Made by a program: the position numbers and the translations under genes
Notes under the pieces: generated by a model
Seen by the model: the letters and a program-made list of their open reading frames with translations, nothing else
What the model was told of the DNA's origin: nothing
Databases searched by the model: none
Assembly (NCBI GenBank): GCA_026936105.1
Contig: JAIXKI010000001.1
Location: 86,985-150,984 of the forward strand
Source of the DNA: Chitinophagales bacterium
Lineage (GTDB): Bacteria > Bacteroidota > Bacteroidia > Chitinophagales > Chitinophagaceae
Direction: 5' to 3'
Length of the DNA stretch: 64,000 nt
Shown: positions 1 to 9,421 of the stretch, piece after piece
How the letters are laid out: the number at the start of each line of letters is the position of its first letter
How positions within the stretch are numbered: position 1 is the stretch's first letter

Positions 1-695
1 TTCGGCACTTTCACATTATCAAAGACCAACTCACCGGTGGCAGATGCTCTCAGGCTCCATTTACCATGAGTGGTGGGCGTGGAAAATCCTTCCATTCCCC
101 TTTCCAGAATCAATCCATGGATCTCTCCTTGTTCATTTTTTGCCCAGACAACGGCTACCTGTGAATAAGGAGCGTTGCTGATCCACATTTTTGCCCCGTT
201 CAATACCACATGATCGCCTGCGTCTTTATAATGAGAAAGCATGTGCGAAGGATCACTGCCATGGTTCGGTTCCGTCAATCCGAAACAACCCAGCCATTCA
301 CCCGATGCAAGCTTAGGCAAATATTTTTTTCGCTGCTCTTCGCTTCCGTATGCATAAATGGGAAACATGACCAGCGATCCCTGCACCGATGCAGTGGACC
401 GAACTCCGCTGTCGCCTCTTTCCAGTTCCTGCATCATCAATCCGTAAGAAATATAATCCAGTCCGCCGCCACCGTATTCCACCGGAATGGTCGGGCCGAA
501 ACAACCCAGATCCCCAAGCTGCTTCACGATATGCTGGGGAAATTCAGCTCTCTGTGCATAATCTTCAATAATGGGAGAAATTTCTTTTTTTACATAACTG
601 CGTACCGCTTCACGAATATGTTTATGCTCTTCGGTAAGCAATTCATCCACCTGGTAATAATCTGGGCTTTGAAATAGGTCGGTCCGGGCTGCCAT
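1..695 (-). CDS. gcdH: Glutaryl-CoA dehydrogenase / acyl-CoA dehydrogenase, 3' end beyond window
   Basis: FAD-dependent acyl-CoA dehydrogenase; the first 231 residues are visible and the gene runs off the left edge. The ATG at 695 opens an uninterrupted frame to position 1. Residues 138-150 carry FGLTEPNHGSDPS, and 171-176 WISNAP, both typical FAD/substrate loop motifs. The stretch around residues 92-135 (ERGDSGVRS, then SLVMFPIYAYGSEEQ) closely resembles known glutaryl-CoA dehydrogenases, which convert glutaryl-CoA to crotonyl-CoA in lysine and tryptophan breakdown. The specific assignment is inferred because the catalytic Glu region is outside the window. A -7 promoter element lies at 739-746. 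Confidence 0.85.
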   Translation of the reverse strand, partial: MAARTDLFQSPDYYQVDELLTEEHKHIREAVRSYVKKEISPIIEDYAQRAEFPQHIVKQLGDLGCFGPTIPVEYGGGGLDYISYGLMMQELERGDSGVRSTASVQGSLVMFPIYAYGSEEQRKKYLPKLASGEWLGCFGLTEPNHGSDPSHMLSHYKDAGDHVVLNGAKMWISNAPYSQVAVVWAKNEQGEIHGLILERGMEGFSTPTTHGKWSLRASATGELVFDNVKVP

Positions 696-738
696 GCAAG
701 TTTAAAATTTGAAATTATGAATCGGTAATTTAACGCAG

Positions 739-746
739 CAAAGGTA
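739..746 (-). promoter_or_regulatory. Bacteroidota -7 element (TACCTTTG) upstream of gcdH
   Basis: Read on the minus strand this is TACCTTTG, a perfect match to the Bacteroidota TAnnTTTG -7 consensus. It lies about 44 nt before the ATG at 695. No clear -33 TTG was found. Confidence 0.4.
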
Positions 747-857
747 AGGGAATAGAGGTGTTACAGTTTCTTCAACCCGGTCCGGTGTCATTCCGCTTAC
801 ATCTGAAATAAAAAGGGATGGAAGATCAAAAAGTTATTCATCCGGATTCTGAATTTT

Positions 858-1676
858 TCAACCCTTGAGATATTCTTTCATTTCCACCTGATATTCTTTT
901 GCAATTTTTCCTGCCTTCTCTGCAAAATCCTCTTTACCCGATGCATAAATGATGGAACGGCTCACATTCACAAGCAGGCCGCAATCTTTATTACTTGCCT
1001 TTTCAGAAATATCTTTCAGTCTGCCGCCCTGTGCCCCAACACCCGGCACCAAAAGAAAGTGATCCGGAATGATCTTTCTGATGTTGATAAATTCTTCCGG
1101 CTGAGTGGCGCCGATCACAAACATGAGGTTTTCCGCTGTGCCCCAATGAGCAACTGTCTTTAAAACATTCTCGTATAAAAACTCCTCTCCTGTTTTCTGC
1201 AGTTCAAAATCTCTTGCCCCCGGATTGGAAGTAAGGCCGAGTACTATGGCCCATTTATTTTTAAAATCCAGAAAAGGCTTCACGCTGTCTTCTCCCATGT
1301 AAGGCGCCACGGTGATGGCATCGAAATCCATTCCTGATGATCCCGGGTCGAAAAATGCTTTAGCATATTGCGAAGAGGTATTTCCGATATCACCCCGTTT
1401 GGCATCTGCAATTTTGAAATGAGTGGAAGAAATATAATCCTGTGTTTTTATTAAAGTCTCCCACCCTTTTATCCCTCTTGCCTCATAAAAAGCAGTGTTG
1501 ATCTTATAGCTTACACAGTGGTCTTTGGTAGCATCAATGATCTGCTTATTAAATTCATAAACGGGATCATCATAAGAAAGAAGATGTTTGGGAATCTTTT
1601 TGATGTCGGAATCCAATCCGACGCAGAGGTAAGAATGTTTTTGATGGATCTGTTCAACAAGTTGCTGACGGGTCAT
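858..1676 (-). CDS. pyrF: Orotidine 5'-phosphate decarboxylase, type 2
   Basis: Decarboxylates orotidine monophosphate to UMP, the last step of de novo pyrimidine synthesis. The 272-residue protein carries DAKRGDIGNTS at 91-101, the active-site signature of the longer (type 2, about 270 aa) family, and LDSD at 21-24. A longer frame begins at 1736, but the start at 1676 (MTRQQL) gives the usual family length. A perfect -7 element (1682-1689) ends 5 nt before this ATG, which rules out the upstream start if that promoter is used and implies a leaderless mRNA. Downstream of and convergent with nothing; the SDR gene lies upstream on the same strand. Confidence 0.95.
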   Translation of the reverse strand: MTRQQLVEQIHQKHSYLCVGLDSDIKKIPKHLLSYDDPVYEFNKQIIDATKDHCVSYKINTAFYEARGIKGWETLIKTQDYISSTHFKIADAKRGDIGNTSSQYAKAFFDPGSSGMDFDAITVAPYMGEDSVKPFLDFKNKWAIVLGLTSNPGARDFELQKTGEEFLYENVLKTVAHWGTAENLMFVIGATQPEEFINIRKIIPDHFLLVPGVGAQGGRLKDISEKASNKDCGLLVNVSRSIIYASGKEDFAEKAGKIAKEYQVEMKEYLKG

Positions 1677-1681
1677 TGGCA

Positions 1682-1689
1682 CAAATATA
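1682..1689 (-). promoter_or_regulatory. -7 element (TATATTTG) 5 nt from the pyrF start
   Basis: The minus-strand TATATTTG matches TAnnTTTG perfectly and is followed by TGCCA and then ATG. Transcription would begin at or next to the start codon. Confidence 0.4.
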
Positions 1690-1774
1690 AAATTTTCCGA
1701 AACTTTAGCCGAAAGTAAAAGTTTTTGGAAAATCAATTTCTGTTATATCGCCACAGTTCTGAATGAAAAACTTT

Positions 1775-2560
1775 TTAAATGGTACCTGTCTTGCCGCCAT
1801 CCACCAAAATACTTACTCCATTGACATAAGAAGCTGCAGGTGATGCCAGAAAAGCAACTACGGAGGCCACTTCGGAGGGATCGCCAAACCGTTTCATGGG
1901 AATGGTGCTTAGCATTTCTTCTCTGATCTTTTCTTCAGTTGTGTTCCTTCTTTTTGCATTTACTTCGATGAGTTGCTTCAGGCGGCCGGTGTAAATAAAT
2001 CCCGGCAAAATGCTGTTCACTGTAATATTGAATTGGCCCACTTCATTGGAAAGTGTCTTTGCCCAGGATGCAACTGCAGCCCTGGTGGTGTTGGACACCA
2101 TCAGGTTATGAATTGGAATCCTCACAGAAGACGAGATGATATTGATGATCCTGCCGTACCCGGCTTTTTTCATAGAAGGTATTGTTGCCTGTGCCAGGAT
2201 ATTGTTGCAAAACAAATGTTGCTCCAGCGCTTTAAGAAAATCGGCCTCTGATACATCCGATGCAGCGCCTGCAGGAGGGCCTCCCGTATTGTTGATGAGA
2301 ATATGTACAGGGTGATCTTTTATATGAGAACTGATTGCTTTTCTTACTTCTTCCGGTTTACTGAAATCAGCTACAAGATAGTTGTGCGTTTGCCCGGAAG
2401 ATACATCCAGTTCTTTAACAACGGATCGCAGAGAAGTTTCATTCCTTGCCATCAGGGTGCAGTTTGCTCCCAGCAATGCGAGTTCTTTGGCAATGGCCAG
2501 TCCCATTCCCTGAGTGCTGCCGCAAACAACAGCATATTTTTCTTTCAGAGAAAGATCCAT
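1775..2560 (-). CDS. Atypical short-chain dehydrogenase/reductase
   Basis: A 261-residue Rossmann-fold SDR. It has the nucleotide-binding GSTQGMG at 14-20, NNTGG at 90-94 and the ISSS strand at 142-145. The usual catalytic YxxxK is absent: the aligned position reads SNTTR (156-160), so both Tyr and Lys are replaced. A known SDR subgroup, often annotated as beta-ketoacyl-ACP-reductase-like, has this same departure, so this looks like a family trait rather than damage. The substrate is unknown. It sits 16 bp downstream of mrp on the same strand and is probably cotranscribed with it. Confidence 0.8.
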   Translation of the reverse strand: MDLSLKEKYAVVCGSTQGMGLAIAKELALLGANCTLMARNETSLRSVVKELDVSSGQTHNYLVADFSKPEEVRKAISSHIKDHPVHILINNTGGPPAGAASDVSEADFLKALEQHLFCNNILAQATIPSMKKAGYGRIINIISSSVRIPIHNLMVSNTTRAAVASWAKTLSNEVGQFNITVNSILPGFIYTGRLKQLIEVNAKRRNTTEEKIREEMLSTIPMKRFGDPSEVASVVAFLASPAASYVNGVSILVDGGKTGTI

Positions 2561-2576
2561 GTTCTTTATTAAATTA

Positions 2577-3692
2577 TCAGTGCCTTCTGAATTCAGTGAT
2601 CTCTACAACTTTTGTTGCATCCGTGTTAGCATTGCGGATGGCGATACTCCTTGTGGCATTGGCAGCAAATTCTTCAAAAGCTTTCCTGCTGATCATATCA
2701 TCGCTCATCATCACCGGCACGCCGGCATCACCTCCATCACAAATACTTTTCACCAGAGGTATCTGGCCCAGGAAAGGAATATCATATTCAGCCGCCAGTT
2801 TTTTCCCGCCTTCTTTTCCAAAAATATAATACCTGTTTTCAGGCAGCTCAGCCGGAGTGAAATAACTCATGTTTTCCACCAGCCCGATCACCGGCACATT
2901 GATCTGCGTTTGCATGAACATGGCAATACCTTTCTTTGCATCGGCCAGCGCCACATCCTGCGGAGTGGTAACAATGACCACGCCAGTGACGGGCACGGTC
3001 TGCACCAGCGTTAAGTGAATATCACCTGTTCCCGGCGGCATATCCACCACCAGGTAATCCAGTTCTCCCCAGTACACATCGCTCACAAATTGTCTCAGTG
3101 CACTGCTCACCATCGGGCCTCTCCACACCACTGCATTCCTTTCATCAACCAATAAACCGATACTCATCAGCTTGATACCGTATCTGTCCAATGGAGCGAG
3201 CATGGGTTTTGATCTTCCTACATCCACCATCCCGGGCTTTTGTCCGCGAACACCAAACATGATCGGAACACTGGGGCCGTAAATATCAGCATCCATCAAT
3301 CCCACCTTGGCGCCTCCCTGGGCAAGTGCCAGGGCAAGGTTAGCTGCCACCGTTGATTTTCCGACACCGCCTTTGCCACTCACCACCGCTATGATATTCT
3401 TCACTCCCGGCAACATCGCTTTATTATCGGTTCTTTTTGATGTTGTATTTGCATCAAATTGTATCTCCACCCCGGCATCCGGATCCACATAGGTTCTGAT
3501 GGCTTCCGTACAGTTTTTTCTGAATGTTTCTTTCAAAGGGCAGGCCGGTGTGGTCAGCACTACGGTAAAAGAAATTTTCTTTCCATCTATATGAATATCT
3601 TTCACCATATTTAGGGTAACGATATCTTTTCGAAAATCCGGATCCTCCACATTACTTAAAGCCTTTAGAATTATTTCTTCTGTCATTTTCAA
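2577..3692 (-). CDS. mrp: Mrp/ApbC-type P-loop ATPase, iron-sulfur cluster carrier family
   Basis: A 371-residue protein with an N-terminal MIP18/DUF59 domain (about 6-78) and a ParA/NBP35-type ATPase domain (about 97-360). The deviant Walker A KGGVGKS is at 107-113, [10 protein letters not shown] at 134-143, and DMPPGTGD at 217-224. The family delivers Fe-S clusters to apoproteins. The CxxC that normally follows ENMS is missing: residues 273-292 read [20 protein letters not shown] with no cysteine. An alternative ATG two codons later is equally possible. A perfect -7 element is at 3721-3728. Confidence 0.9.
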   Translation of the reverse strand: MKMTEEIILKALSNVEDPDFRKDIVTLNMVKDIHIDGKKISFTVVLTTPACPLKETFRKNCTEAIRTYVDPDAGVEIQFDANTTSKRTDNKAMLPGVKNIIAVVSGKGGVGKSTVAANLALALAQGGAKVGLMDADIYGPSVPIMFGVRGQKPGMVDVGRSKPMLAPLDRYGIKLMSIGLLVDERNAVVWRGPMVSSALRQFVSDVYWGELDYLVVDMPPGTGDIHLTLVQTVPVTGVVIVTTPQDVALADAKKGIAMFMQTQINVPVIGLVENMSYFTPAELPENRYYIFGKEGGKKLAAEYDIPFLGQIPLVKSICDGGDAGVPVMMSDDMISRKAFEEFAANATRSIAIRNANTDATKVVEITEFRRH

Positions 3693-3720
3693 AGTTTATG
3701 TTAAAAAAAATTCAGGCATT

Positions 3721-3728
3721 CAAAGTTA
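3721..3728 (-). promoter_or_regulatory. -7 element (TAACTTTG) upstream of mrp
   Basis: The minus-strand TAACTTTG matches TAnnTTTG exactly and lies about 28 nt before the mrp start, a normal leader length. No -33 element was recognised. Confidence 0.4.
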
Positions 3729-3785
3729 CCATTGCTGCAGCTAATTTGTTTTACGATTTAGGCAACTTGTCGTTATTTTTATATC

Positions 3786-4424
3786 GTGAAGAAAATTGTA
3801 CAATACGTTGTTGTTTCCGCCCTGTTATTTCCTCTGGCAGCCCATGCCCAGTTTGAAGCCGCAAGAGATTCTGTTGTCCAGCTTTATGGAGTGATCATGA
3901 CCGCTGACAGTTTACGGGGCATACCGGCAGTAAGCGTGATGGTGAAAGGGCAAAACAGAGGCACACTCACTAACAGCCAGGGCGTCTTTTCCATTGTGGT
4001 ACTAAAAGGCGACCAGATCGAATTTACGCATGTGAGTTACAAACCCAAAACGATTACCATTCCCCGGAATCTTACCGGAGATCAATATAGTGTGGTACAA
4101 CTGATGGTGGCCGACACGGTGTATCTGCCTGCAACCATTATCCGTCCACGGCCCACACCCGCAGAATTTGCCCGCGACTTTGTCAATACACAGGTGCCCG
4201 ATGACGATATTGAGATTGCAAGAAAAAATACTGATGCAGCTAAAAGGAAAATTCTGATGCAAACGCTCCCGACAAGCGGCAATGAAGCGGCGTCACGACA
4301 ATTCCAGAAAGTAGCGAACCAGGCATACTATTACGGACAAACACCTCCCATGAATATCTTCAGTCCTGCTGCCTGGGCCGATTTCATCAAAGCATGGAAA
4401 CGGGGAGACTTTAAAAAACAATAA
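3786..4424 (+). CDS. Secreted CarboxypepD_reg-like domain protein
   Basis: A 212-residue exported protein of unknown role. The start is a GTG. Residues 1-21 form a signal peptide ending AAHA before QFE. A carboxypeptidase-regulatory-like beta-sandwich spans roughly 34-115 (GVIMTADSLRGIPAVSVMVKG, then TLTNSQGVFSI). Such domains occur at the N-terminus of SusC proteins and in small Bacteroidota envelope proteins. The C-terminal 100 residues are polar with no motif I recognise. It is divergent from mrp and shares no operon with the next gene. Confidence 0.7.
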   Translation: MKKIVQYVVVSALLFPLAAHAQFEAARDSVVQLYGVIMTADSLRGIPAVSVMVKGQNRGTLTNSQGVFSIVVLKGDQIEFTHVSYKPKTITIPRNLTGDQYSVVQLMVADTVYLPATIIRPRPTPAEFARDFVNTQVPDDDIEIARKNTDAAKRKILMQTLPTSGNEAASRQFQKVANQAYYYGQTPPMNIFSPAAWADFIKAWKRGDFKKQ

Positions 4425-4709
4425 ATTCTGCAGTCTTACTTCGCTATTGCTTACTGAAGTTGTAATAACTCCGGCTAAGAGATAGCTCTGCTGAAATGAT
4501 TTTTATTTTCATCAGTCAAAGATTTAGCAGTGTCATGGCTTACTACAACTGCCCGGATTGTTTATATTCGTTCGTGCGCTCATCATCATAGACGATTATT
4601 GCATCTTTCTGATTTTTTTACTGCTTACATTTGCCTGTAATTTTTATTATTTCATTCCTGTTCACTGAGATCTTAAAAAATTTCAGGAGCGGTTAAAATT
4701 CAAATTGAA

Positions 4710-5609
4710 ATGGATCTGACAGGAGGTACTATTTCCGTTATCGGTGCAGGCACCATGGGCAATGGTATAGCACACGTCTTTGCACAGAATGGTTTTAAAG
4801 TTACGCTGGTGGATATTTCACCGGCGCAGTTAGATAAAGCGATACTGAACATCAACAAGAATTTTGACCGGCAGATCGCAAAAGGAACGGTCACCGAAGA
4901 ACAAAAGAGATCTGCACTGGCAAATATCAAAACAGAATCCAGGATACATGAAGGTGTAAAAAATGCGCAGTTGGTTGTGGAAGCTGCCACTGAAAATATT
5001 GAGCTCAAACTTAAAATATTCGAAGAGCTGGACAGATATTGTCCCGGGGAAACCATTTTGGCCAGCAACACTTCTTCTATTTCCATAACAAAGATCGCCG
5101 CAGTCACAGGGAGGGCCGATCAGGTGATAGGTATGCACTTTATGAATCCGGTCCCTGTAATGAAACTGGTTGAAGTGATCAATGGTTATGCAACAAAAAA
5201 AGAAGTGACCGGAACCGTGGTTGCTCTGAGCAAACAACTTGGAAAAATTCCATGCGTGGTGAATGACTATCCCGGGTTCATTGCCAACCGCATCCTGATG
5301 CCCATGATCAACGAAGCCATTTATAGCTTGTATGAAGGAATAGCAGGCGTTCAGGAAATTGATACGGTGATGAAACTGGGAATGGCACATCCTATGGGGC
5401 CATTGCAACTGGCCGACTTCATTGGCCTGGACGTATGCCTGTCCATCTTACATGTTTTACATGATGGCTTCGGAAACCCCAAATATGCTCCCTGTCCTTT
5501 GCTGGTAAATATGGTTACCGCCGGAAAGCTCGGAGTAAAGAGCGGCGAAGGCTTTTACACCTATACGTCAGGTAATAAAGAACTGGTAGTAAGCTCCCGG
5601 TTTTCATAA
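4710..5609 (+). CDS. hbd: 3-hydroxybutyryl-CoA dehydrogenase
   Basis: NAD(P)-dependent interconversion of 3-hydroxyacyl-CoA and acetoacetyl-CoA. The 299-residue length is typical of the stand-alone bacterial enzyme. The Rossmann GAGTMG is at 12-17, ASNTSSIS at 118-125 and GMHFMNPVPVMKLVE at 141-155, containing the catalytic His143. GMAHPMGPLQLADF in the C-terminal domain is the dimerisation and substrate region. With the nearby acyl-CoA dehydrogenase it fits fatty-acid or amino-acid acyl-CoA oxidation, but the genes are not in one operon. Confidence 0.92.
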   Translation: MDLTGGTISVIGAGTMGNGIAHVFAQNGFKVTLVDISPAQLDKAILNINKNFDRQIAKGTVTEEQKRSALANIKTESRIHEGVKNAQLVVEAATENIELKLKIFEELDRYCPGETILASNTSSISITKIAAVTGRADQVIGMHFMNPVPVMKLVEVINGYATKKEVTGTVVALSKQLGKIPCVVNDYPGFIANRILMPMINEAIYSLYEGIAGVQEIDTVMKLGMAHPMGPLQLADFIGLDVCLSILHVLHDGFGNPKYAPCPLLVNMVTAGKLGVKSGEGFYTYTSGNKELVVSSRFS

Positions 5610-5631
5610 ATGAAAAAAGCAGGAAGTGGAT

Positions 5632-6240
5632 CTATGATCCGGCGGGCTTCAGTTCCACTCCTTTCAATTCTTTCAACCTGTTCAGTGTTTCTTCCTGGCG
5701 TGACTTTTGGATACCGATCTCCATTGTGCAGAACAATTGCAGGTCTTGTTTTAAGATCCCGCTTCCAGTCTGCCTGATGATCTTCATTACTTCATTTATC
5801 TGCGTATAATCAAATTGCAAACCATAACGGATCAGGACAGGCTTATGAACAACCGGAGTAAGTTGCAATGCAAGAGCCGCCGCAGTGCGGTAAGCATGGA
5901 TCAGGCCCGGAACACCCAATAATGTTCCGCCAAAATAACGGACCACAATGACCAGAACATTGGTGACCTGCCTGCTGTCTATCTGCCCAAGGATCGGTTT
6001 ACCCGCAGTACCTGAAGGTTCGCCATCATCACTGCTGCGGAATAAATTACCATCCGTGCCCATCCGGTAGGCAAAACAATGATGAGTGGCTTTGGGATGT
6101 TCTTTTTTGACTGCAGCCATCTTCTCTTTAAAATCCTGAACTGTTTCTACCGGAAAAACAAAAGCGATGAATTTACTTCCACGGTCTTTGAATTCTGCTA
6201 TTGCAGGCTTCTCGACAGTATAATAGTAATCCGCTGACAT
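5632..6240 (-). CDS. yigZ: YigZ/IMPACT family protein
   Basis: A 202-residue member of the UPF0029/IMPACT family. The diagnostic DDGEPSGTAGKPI is at 71-83 and RYFGGTLLGVPGL at 101-113; a C-terminal ferredoxin-like DUF1949 region follows. Its function in bacteria is unsettled; eukaryotic IMPACT acts in translational control. It is divergent from prmC with 21 bp between the starts. That gap contains TAACTTTG (6246-6253), which ends 5 nt before this ATG. Confidence 0.9.
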   Translation of the reverse strand: MSADYYYTVEKPAIAEFKDRGSKFIAFVFPVETVQDFKEKMAAVKKEHPKATHHCFAYRMGTDGNLFRSSDDGEPSGTAGKPILGQIDSRQVTNVLVIVVRYFGGTLLGVPGLIHAYRTAAALALQLTPVVHKPVLIRYGLQFDYTQINEVMKIIRQTGSGILKQDLQLFCTMEIGIQKSRQEETLNRLKELKGVELKPAGS

Positions 6241-6245
6241 CGCGG

Positions 6246-6253
6246 CAAAGTTA
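6246..6253 (-). promoter_or_regulatory. -7 element (TAACTTTG) 5 nt from the yigZ start
   Basis: A perfect TAnnTTTG match on the minus strand, followed by CCGCG and the ATG at 6240. The spacing implies a leaderless or nearly leaderless transcript. Confidence 0.45.
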
Positions 6254-6261
6254 AAAGAGTT

Positions 6262-7131
6262 ATGTTTGCCCTCATGACGGTACAGCAGGCATCAAGATTC
6301 ATATACCAGCAATTAAAAAAGATCTATGAAGAAAGGGAATCATCGGCCATGGCTGAAATGATCATTGAAAAACTTACCGCCACAAAAAAGACAGAAAGGA
6401 TCATTCATAAAGAGAAAGAGCTAAACAAAGAACAGGAAGAGCAGTTGCATCAATGGCTTCAACGGTTGATAGGGCACGAACCGGTTCAATATGTTTTAAA
6501 TGAAGCCTGGTTTGGAGGGTTAAAATTTTATGTAGATAAAAATGTCCTGATCCCAAGGCCTGAAACAGAAGAACTGGTGGACTGGATCATTTCCGATTGT
6601 AAATTTCCGATACATGAACTCACTTTACTTGATATTGGCTGCGGCAGCGGTTGCATATCTGTCTTTATAAAAAGAAAGCTTCGTAAAGCAGAAGTGTGGG
6701 CCTGCGATGTGAGTGAAGCCGCATTGAAAGTGGCAAAGAAAAATGCGGAGGCTTTAGGTGCAGAAATAAATTTTCAGCAGATAGATTTCTTAAGTGAAGA
6801 AGAGCGGAACAAACTCCCTTCATTTTATATCATCGTAAGCAATCCGCCGTATGTGCCGGGAAAGGATAAAAGTCACATGCAGCCTAACGTTTTGAATTAC
6901 GAACCATCCACAGCCTTATTCGTACCGGATGATAATGCACTCGTTTTTTATGAAGCCATTGCCGGGTTTGGTAAAAAGAAGCTGAATCCCGGAGGCGCTA
7001 TCTATGTGGAGATCCATGAAGATCTGGGAGAAAAAGTTCTGGAATTATTCCGTTCAAAAGGCTATGAAGCTTTTCTGAGAAAAGATATGCAGGGAAAAGA
7101 CAGAATGGTGAAAGCAATACCAGCAACCTGA
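6262..7131 (+). CDS. prmC: Peptide chain release factor N5-glutamine methyltransferase
   Basis: Methylates the GGQ glutamine of release factors RF1/RF2 using SAM. The 289-residue protein has an N-terminal helical RF-binding domain (about 1-90), IPRPETEEL at 97-105, the SAM-binding LDIGCGSGC at 123-131 and the catalytic NPPYVP at 194-199. Met5 is an alternative start. It is divergent from yigZ and convergent with the exbD-like gene. Confidence 0.95.
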   Translation: MFALMTVQQASRFIYQQLKKIYEERESSAMAEMIIEKLTATKKTERIIHKEKELNKEQEEQLHQWLQRLIGHEPVQYVLNEAWFGGLKFYVDKNVLIPRPETEELVDWIISDCKFPIHELTLLDIGCGSGCISVFIKRKLRKAEVWACDVSEAALKVAKKNAEALGAEINFQQIDFLSEEERNKLPSFYIIVSNPPYVPGKDKSHMQPNVLNYEPSTALFVPDDNALVFYEAIAGFGKKKLNPGGAIYVEIHEDLGEKVLELFRSKGYEAFLRKDMQGKDRMVKAIPAT

Positions 7132-7141
7132 AAAATGAATT

Positions 7142-7546
7142 CTATTTCACGTTGGCCACCACCTTGGCCGTGTCTCTTTTTGCGATCCGCATGATGCGGA
7201 AGACCTCGCCATAAAAAGCCGTAGTGTCCGCATTGATCACCACTGTCGGTGTGTCCACCACAGCTTTCATTCTGCGGATCTCAGCAGTGAGGAAAGAATC
7301 CACACTGTTTTTATCTATCAATTTCTGACCGAGATAATAGTTCTGGTTCTTATCAATGCTGACAACGATATTTTGTTTTGCCTTTGTATCTTTTGTTCCC
7401 TTGGGCAAACCCACTCTCACCACATTTGGATTGGCCATGGTGGTAGTGATCAGGAAAAACATCAAAAGAATGAATAAGATATCATTCAATGAATCCGTAA
7501 AAACCTCTGATTGATCCCTGTCCCTATTTCTTTTTCTGAACTTCAT
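7142..7546 (-). CDS. exbD: ExbD/TolR family biopolymer transport protein
   Basis: A 134-residue inner-membrane protein. It has a short basic cytoplasmic N-terminus, one transmembrane helix at about 20-37 with the conserved membrane Asp (NDILFILL, Asp22), and a periplasmic domain. Such subunits couple the proton gradient to TonB or Tol systems together with the ExbB/TolQ partner encoded 17 bp upstream. No tonB or tolA gene is adjacent, so the energised system is not known. Confidence 0.88.
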   Translation of the reverse strand: MKFRKRNRDRDQSEVFTDSLNDILFILLMFFLITTTMANPNVVRVGLPKGTKDTKAKQNIVVSIDKNQNYYLGQKLIDKNSVDSFLTAEIRRMKAVVDTPTVVINADTTAFYGEVFRIMRIAKRDTAKVVANVK

Positions 7547-7563
7547 TCAACTGCCTGTTTATA

Positions 7564-8256
7564 TTACCTTGTTGGTTCCTGTAATACATCAAGAAAATCT
7601 GCTGCGGCGGCTTCCATCTTGTTCGCCGCCTTATCCACCTGTGTATTAAGATAGCTGTAACCCAGATAAGCGATCAGTCCGATTACCAATCCTGAAATGG
7701 AGGTGATCAGTTTTGTATAGATACCCTGTGAGATCACTCCTATTTCCACTTCATTGGCACGATGGATATCGGAAAATAACTGCATCAGCCCGATCAATGT
7801 GCCCACGAAGCCGAAGATCGGCGCCGCCTTGGAAACAAATGAGAGCACTGCCAGGTTTTTCTCCATATTGTACATCTCCAGTTGCCCCACATTATCCATA
7901 CTTTTTTCAATGCTGTCAATCGGTTTTCCGATCCGCTGGATCCCTTTATCAATGATATGGGCCACCGGATTATTGGTATTCTTGGCAAAACTTCGTGCAG
8001 CTGTCACGTTACCGCTTACAATATGATCGCGGATGATGTTCATAAAATTGCTGTCCAGTTTTGATACATGGCGGATGGCGATATACCGTTCTGCAAAAAA
8101 ATAAACTGCCAGCAACAACATCAATCCCAAAGGAACCATAACCCAGCCTCCCATCACGATAAGATCAAAAAAGCTGAGTGGTTCTCCGCTGACGTTGCCG
8201 GAAGTGTTTTGTATCGCATTGTTTACTGAATCAACAATCTGTAGTAAATGGAACAT
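7564..8256 (-). CDS. exbB: MotA/TolQ/ExbB proton channel family protein
   Basis: A 230-residue membrane protein with helices near 35-52, 140-165 and 180-203, the usual three-helix TolQ/ExbB plan. The conserved core reads AAPIFGFVGTLIGLM, followed by the ISQGIYTKLITSISGLVIGL stretch that lines the proton path. It forms a two-gene operon with the ExbD-like gene. A short N-terminal extension before the first helix is predicted to be periplasmic. A -7 element lies at 8277-8284. Confidence 0.9.
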   Translation of the reverse strand: MFHLLQIVDSVNNAIQNTSGNVSGEPLSFFDLIVMGGWVMVPLGLMLLLAVYFFAERYIAIRHVSKLDSNFMNIIRDHIVSGNVTAARSFAKNTNNPVAHIIDKGIQRIGKPIDSIEKSMDNVGQLEMYNMEKNLAVLSFVSKAAPIFGFVGTLIGLMQLFSDIHRANEVEIGVISQGIYTKLITSISGLVIGLIAYLGYSYLNTQVDKAANKMEAAAADFLDVLQEPTR

Positions 8257-8276
8257 ACTTTTCGTCTTTATGTGGA

Positions 8277-8284
8277 CAAATGTA
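8277..8284 (-). promoter_or_regulatory. -7 element (TACATTTG) upstream of exbB
   Basis: A perfect TAnnTTTG match on the minus strand about 20 nt before the exbB ATG. Confidence 0.4.
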
Positions 8285-8401
8285 GTGTATCAGTTCAAAA
8301 AAGGAGGCCTTGTTTTTTCAACACAAATGAATGAACGAAAAAAAAGAATGTCTCGTTGTGCAATACATTCAAGTTTCAGTTTTTTTTAACAGCTTTACCC
8401 A

Positions 8402-9346
8402 TTATTTCTGAGGAGCTGTGGTACCGGCCTGTTTAACCATCAGCGCCTGTATCTGTTTCATCGTAGCTTCCATTCCTTCAGCGCTGCCATCCAGAAAAAT
8501 CACATTGCCCCTTCCGTACTCAGCGAAATTTTTAATTGCCTCTGTCCACATGCTGAATAAAATAACATTGGTATCAAGGTTGGCCTGTTTCATCTGCTCT
8601 GCTGCTTCGGTCATTCCCCGGGCTACTTCCTGGCGGAATAAAGCAACACCTTGGCCCCTTAATCTCGCTGCTTCTTTTTCAGCTTCTGCAGATATCTTAA
8701 TGGCATTCCCTTCGGCCTCTGCCGCTTTTGTTTTAGTGATCAGTAATGCCTGCCCTTCGTTTTCTGCAGCCGCTTTCAGGTTATTTGATGCCACCACTTT
8801 GCTCATGGAATCCAGGATCACTTTATCAAATGTGATATCATTTATCTGCAGGTCCTGCAAATGATAGCCCCAATCGGCCAGCACATGATCCACTCCTTCT
8901 TTCACATATTCCACGATCTCTTTTCTGAGTCCCAGTATTTCCGCCTGCTTTTTGGAAGCAACAAAAGCACGGATGCTTCCCTCAATGGTACGGATCAGCG
9001 CCTGCATCATATCTTTATCGCTGACAAATTTGAATGCCACTTTTTTTATGGTCTCCTCCTGCTGATCAAACACGGAATACAACAGCATGGACTTGAAATA
9101 TACATTGGCTTGGTCCGCCGTGATCGCCTGGAATTCCAGTTCCACCGAACGGTTCTGGTAAGAAATTTTCCGGAATACATTTTCCAACAGGGGGATCTTC
9201 AAATTCAACCCCGGCCTCGCCACCCGGCGATATTTTCCAAACATGGTGATGACACCGACGAATCCCTGGTTGATGGTAAAGAATGAACCCAGGAAAAAAA
9301 TCAGGACAATCAGTACCCACCAGTACTGGATGATTGTGTGTTGCAT
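8402..9346 (-). CDS. SPFH/Band 7 (stomatin-like) membrane protein
   Basis: A 314-residue stomatin/prohibitin/flotillin-type protein. One N-terminal membrane anchor (about 8-26) precedes the Band 7 domain, recognisable from GFVGVITMFGKYRRVARPGL and NRSVELEFQAITADQANV. A long Ala/Glu-rich coiled coil (about 195-250, AAEAEGNAIKISAEAEKEAA) follows and drives oligomerisation in the family. These proteins scaffold membrane microdomains and sometimes partner proteases. No NfeD-type protease is adjacent, so the client is unknown. It is probably monocistronic. Confidence 0.88.
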   Translation of the reverse strand: MQHTIIQYWWVLIVLIFFLGSFFTINQGFVGVITMFGKYRRVARPGLNLKIPLLENVFRKISYQNRSVELEFQAITADQANVYFKSMLLYSVFDQQEETIKKVAFKFVSDKDMMQALIRTIEGSIRAFVASKKQAEILGLRKEIVEYVKEGVDHVLADWGYHLQDLQINDITFDKVILDSMSKVVASNNLKAAAENEGQALLITKTKAAEAEGNAIKISAEAEKEAARLRGQGVALFRQEVARGMTEAAEQMKQANLDTNVILFSMWTEAIKNFAEYGRGNVIFLDGSAEGMEATMKQIQALMVKQAGTTAPQK

Positions 9347-9421
9347 AAACTGAAGTTTATTTTGATGGTAAAATTAAGGGTGAAGAATGATCAGATCATT
9401 ATTGGATAAATAGAATAAATA

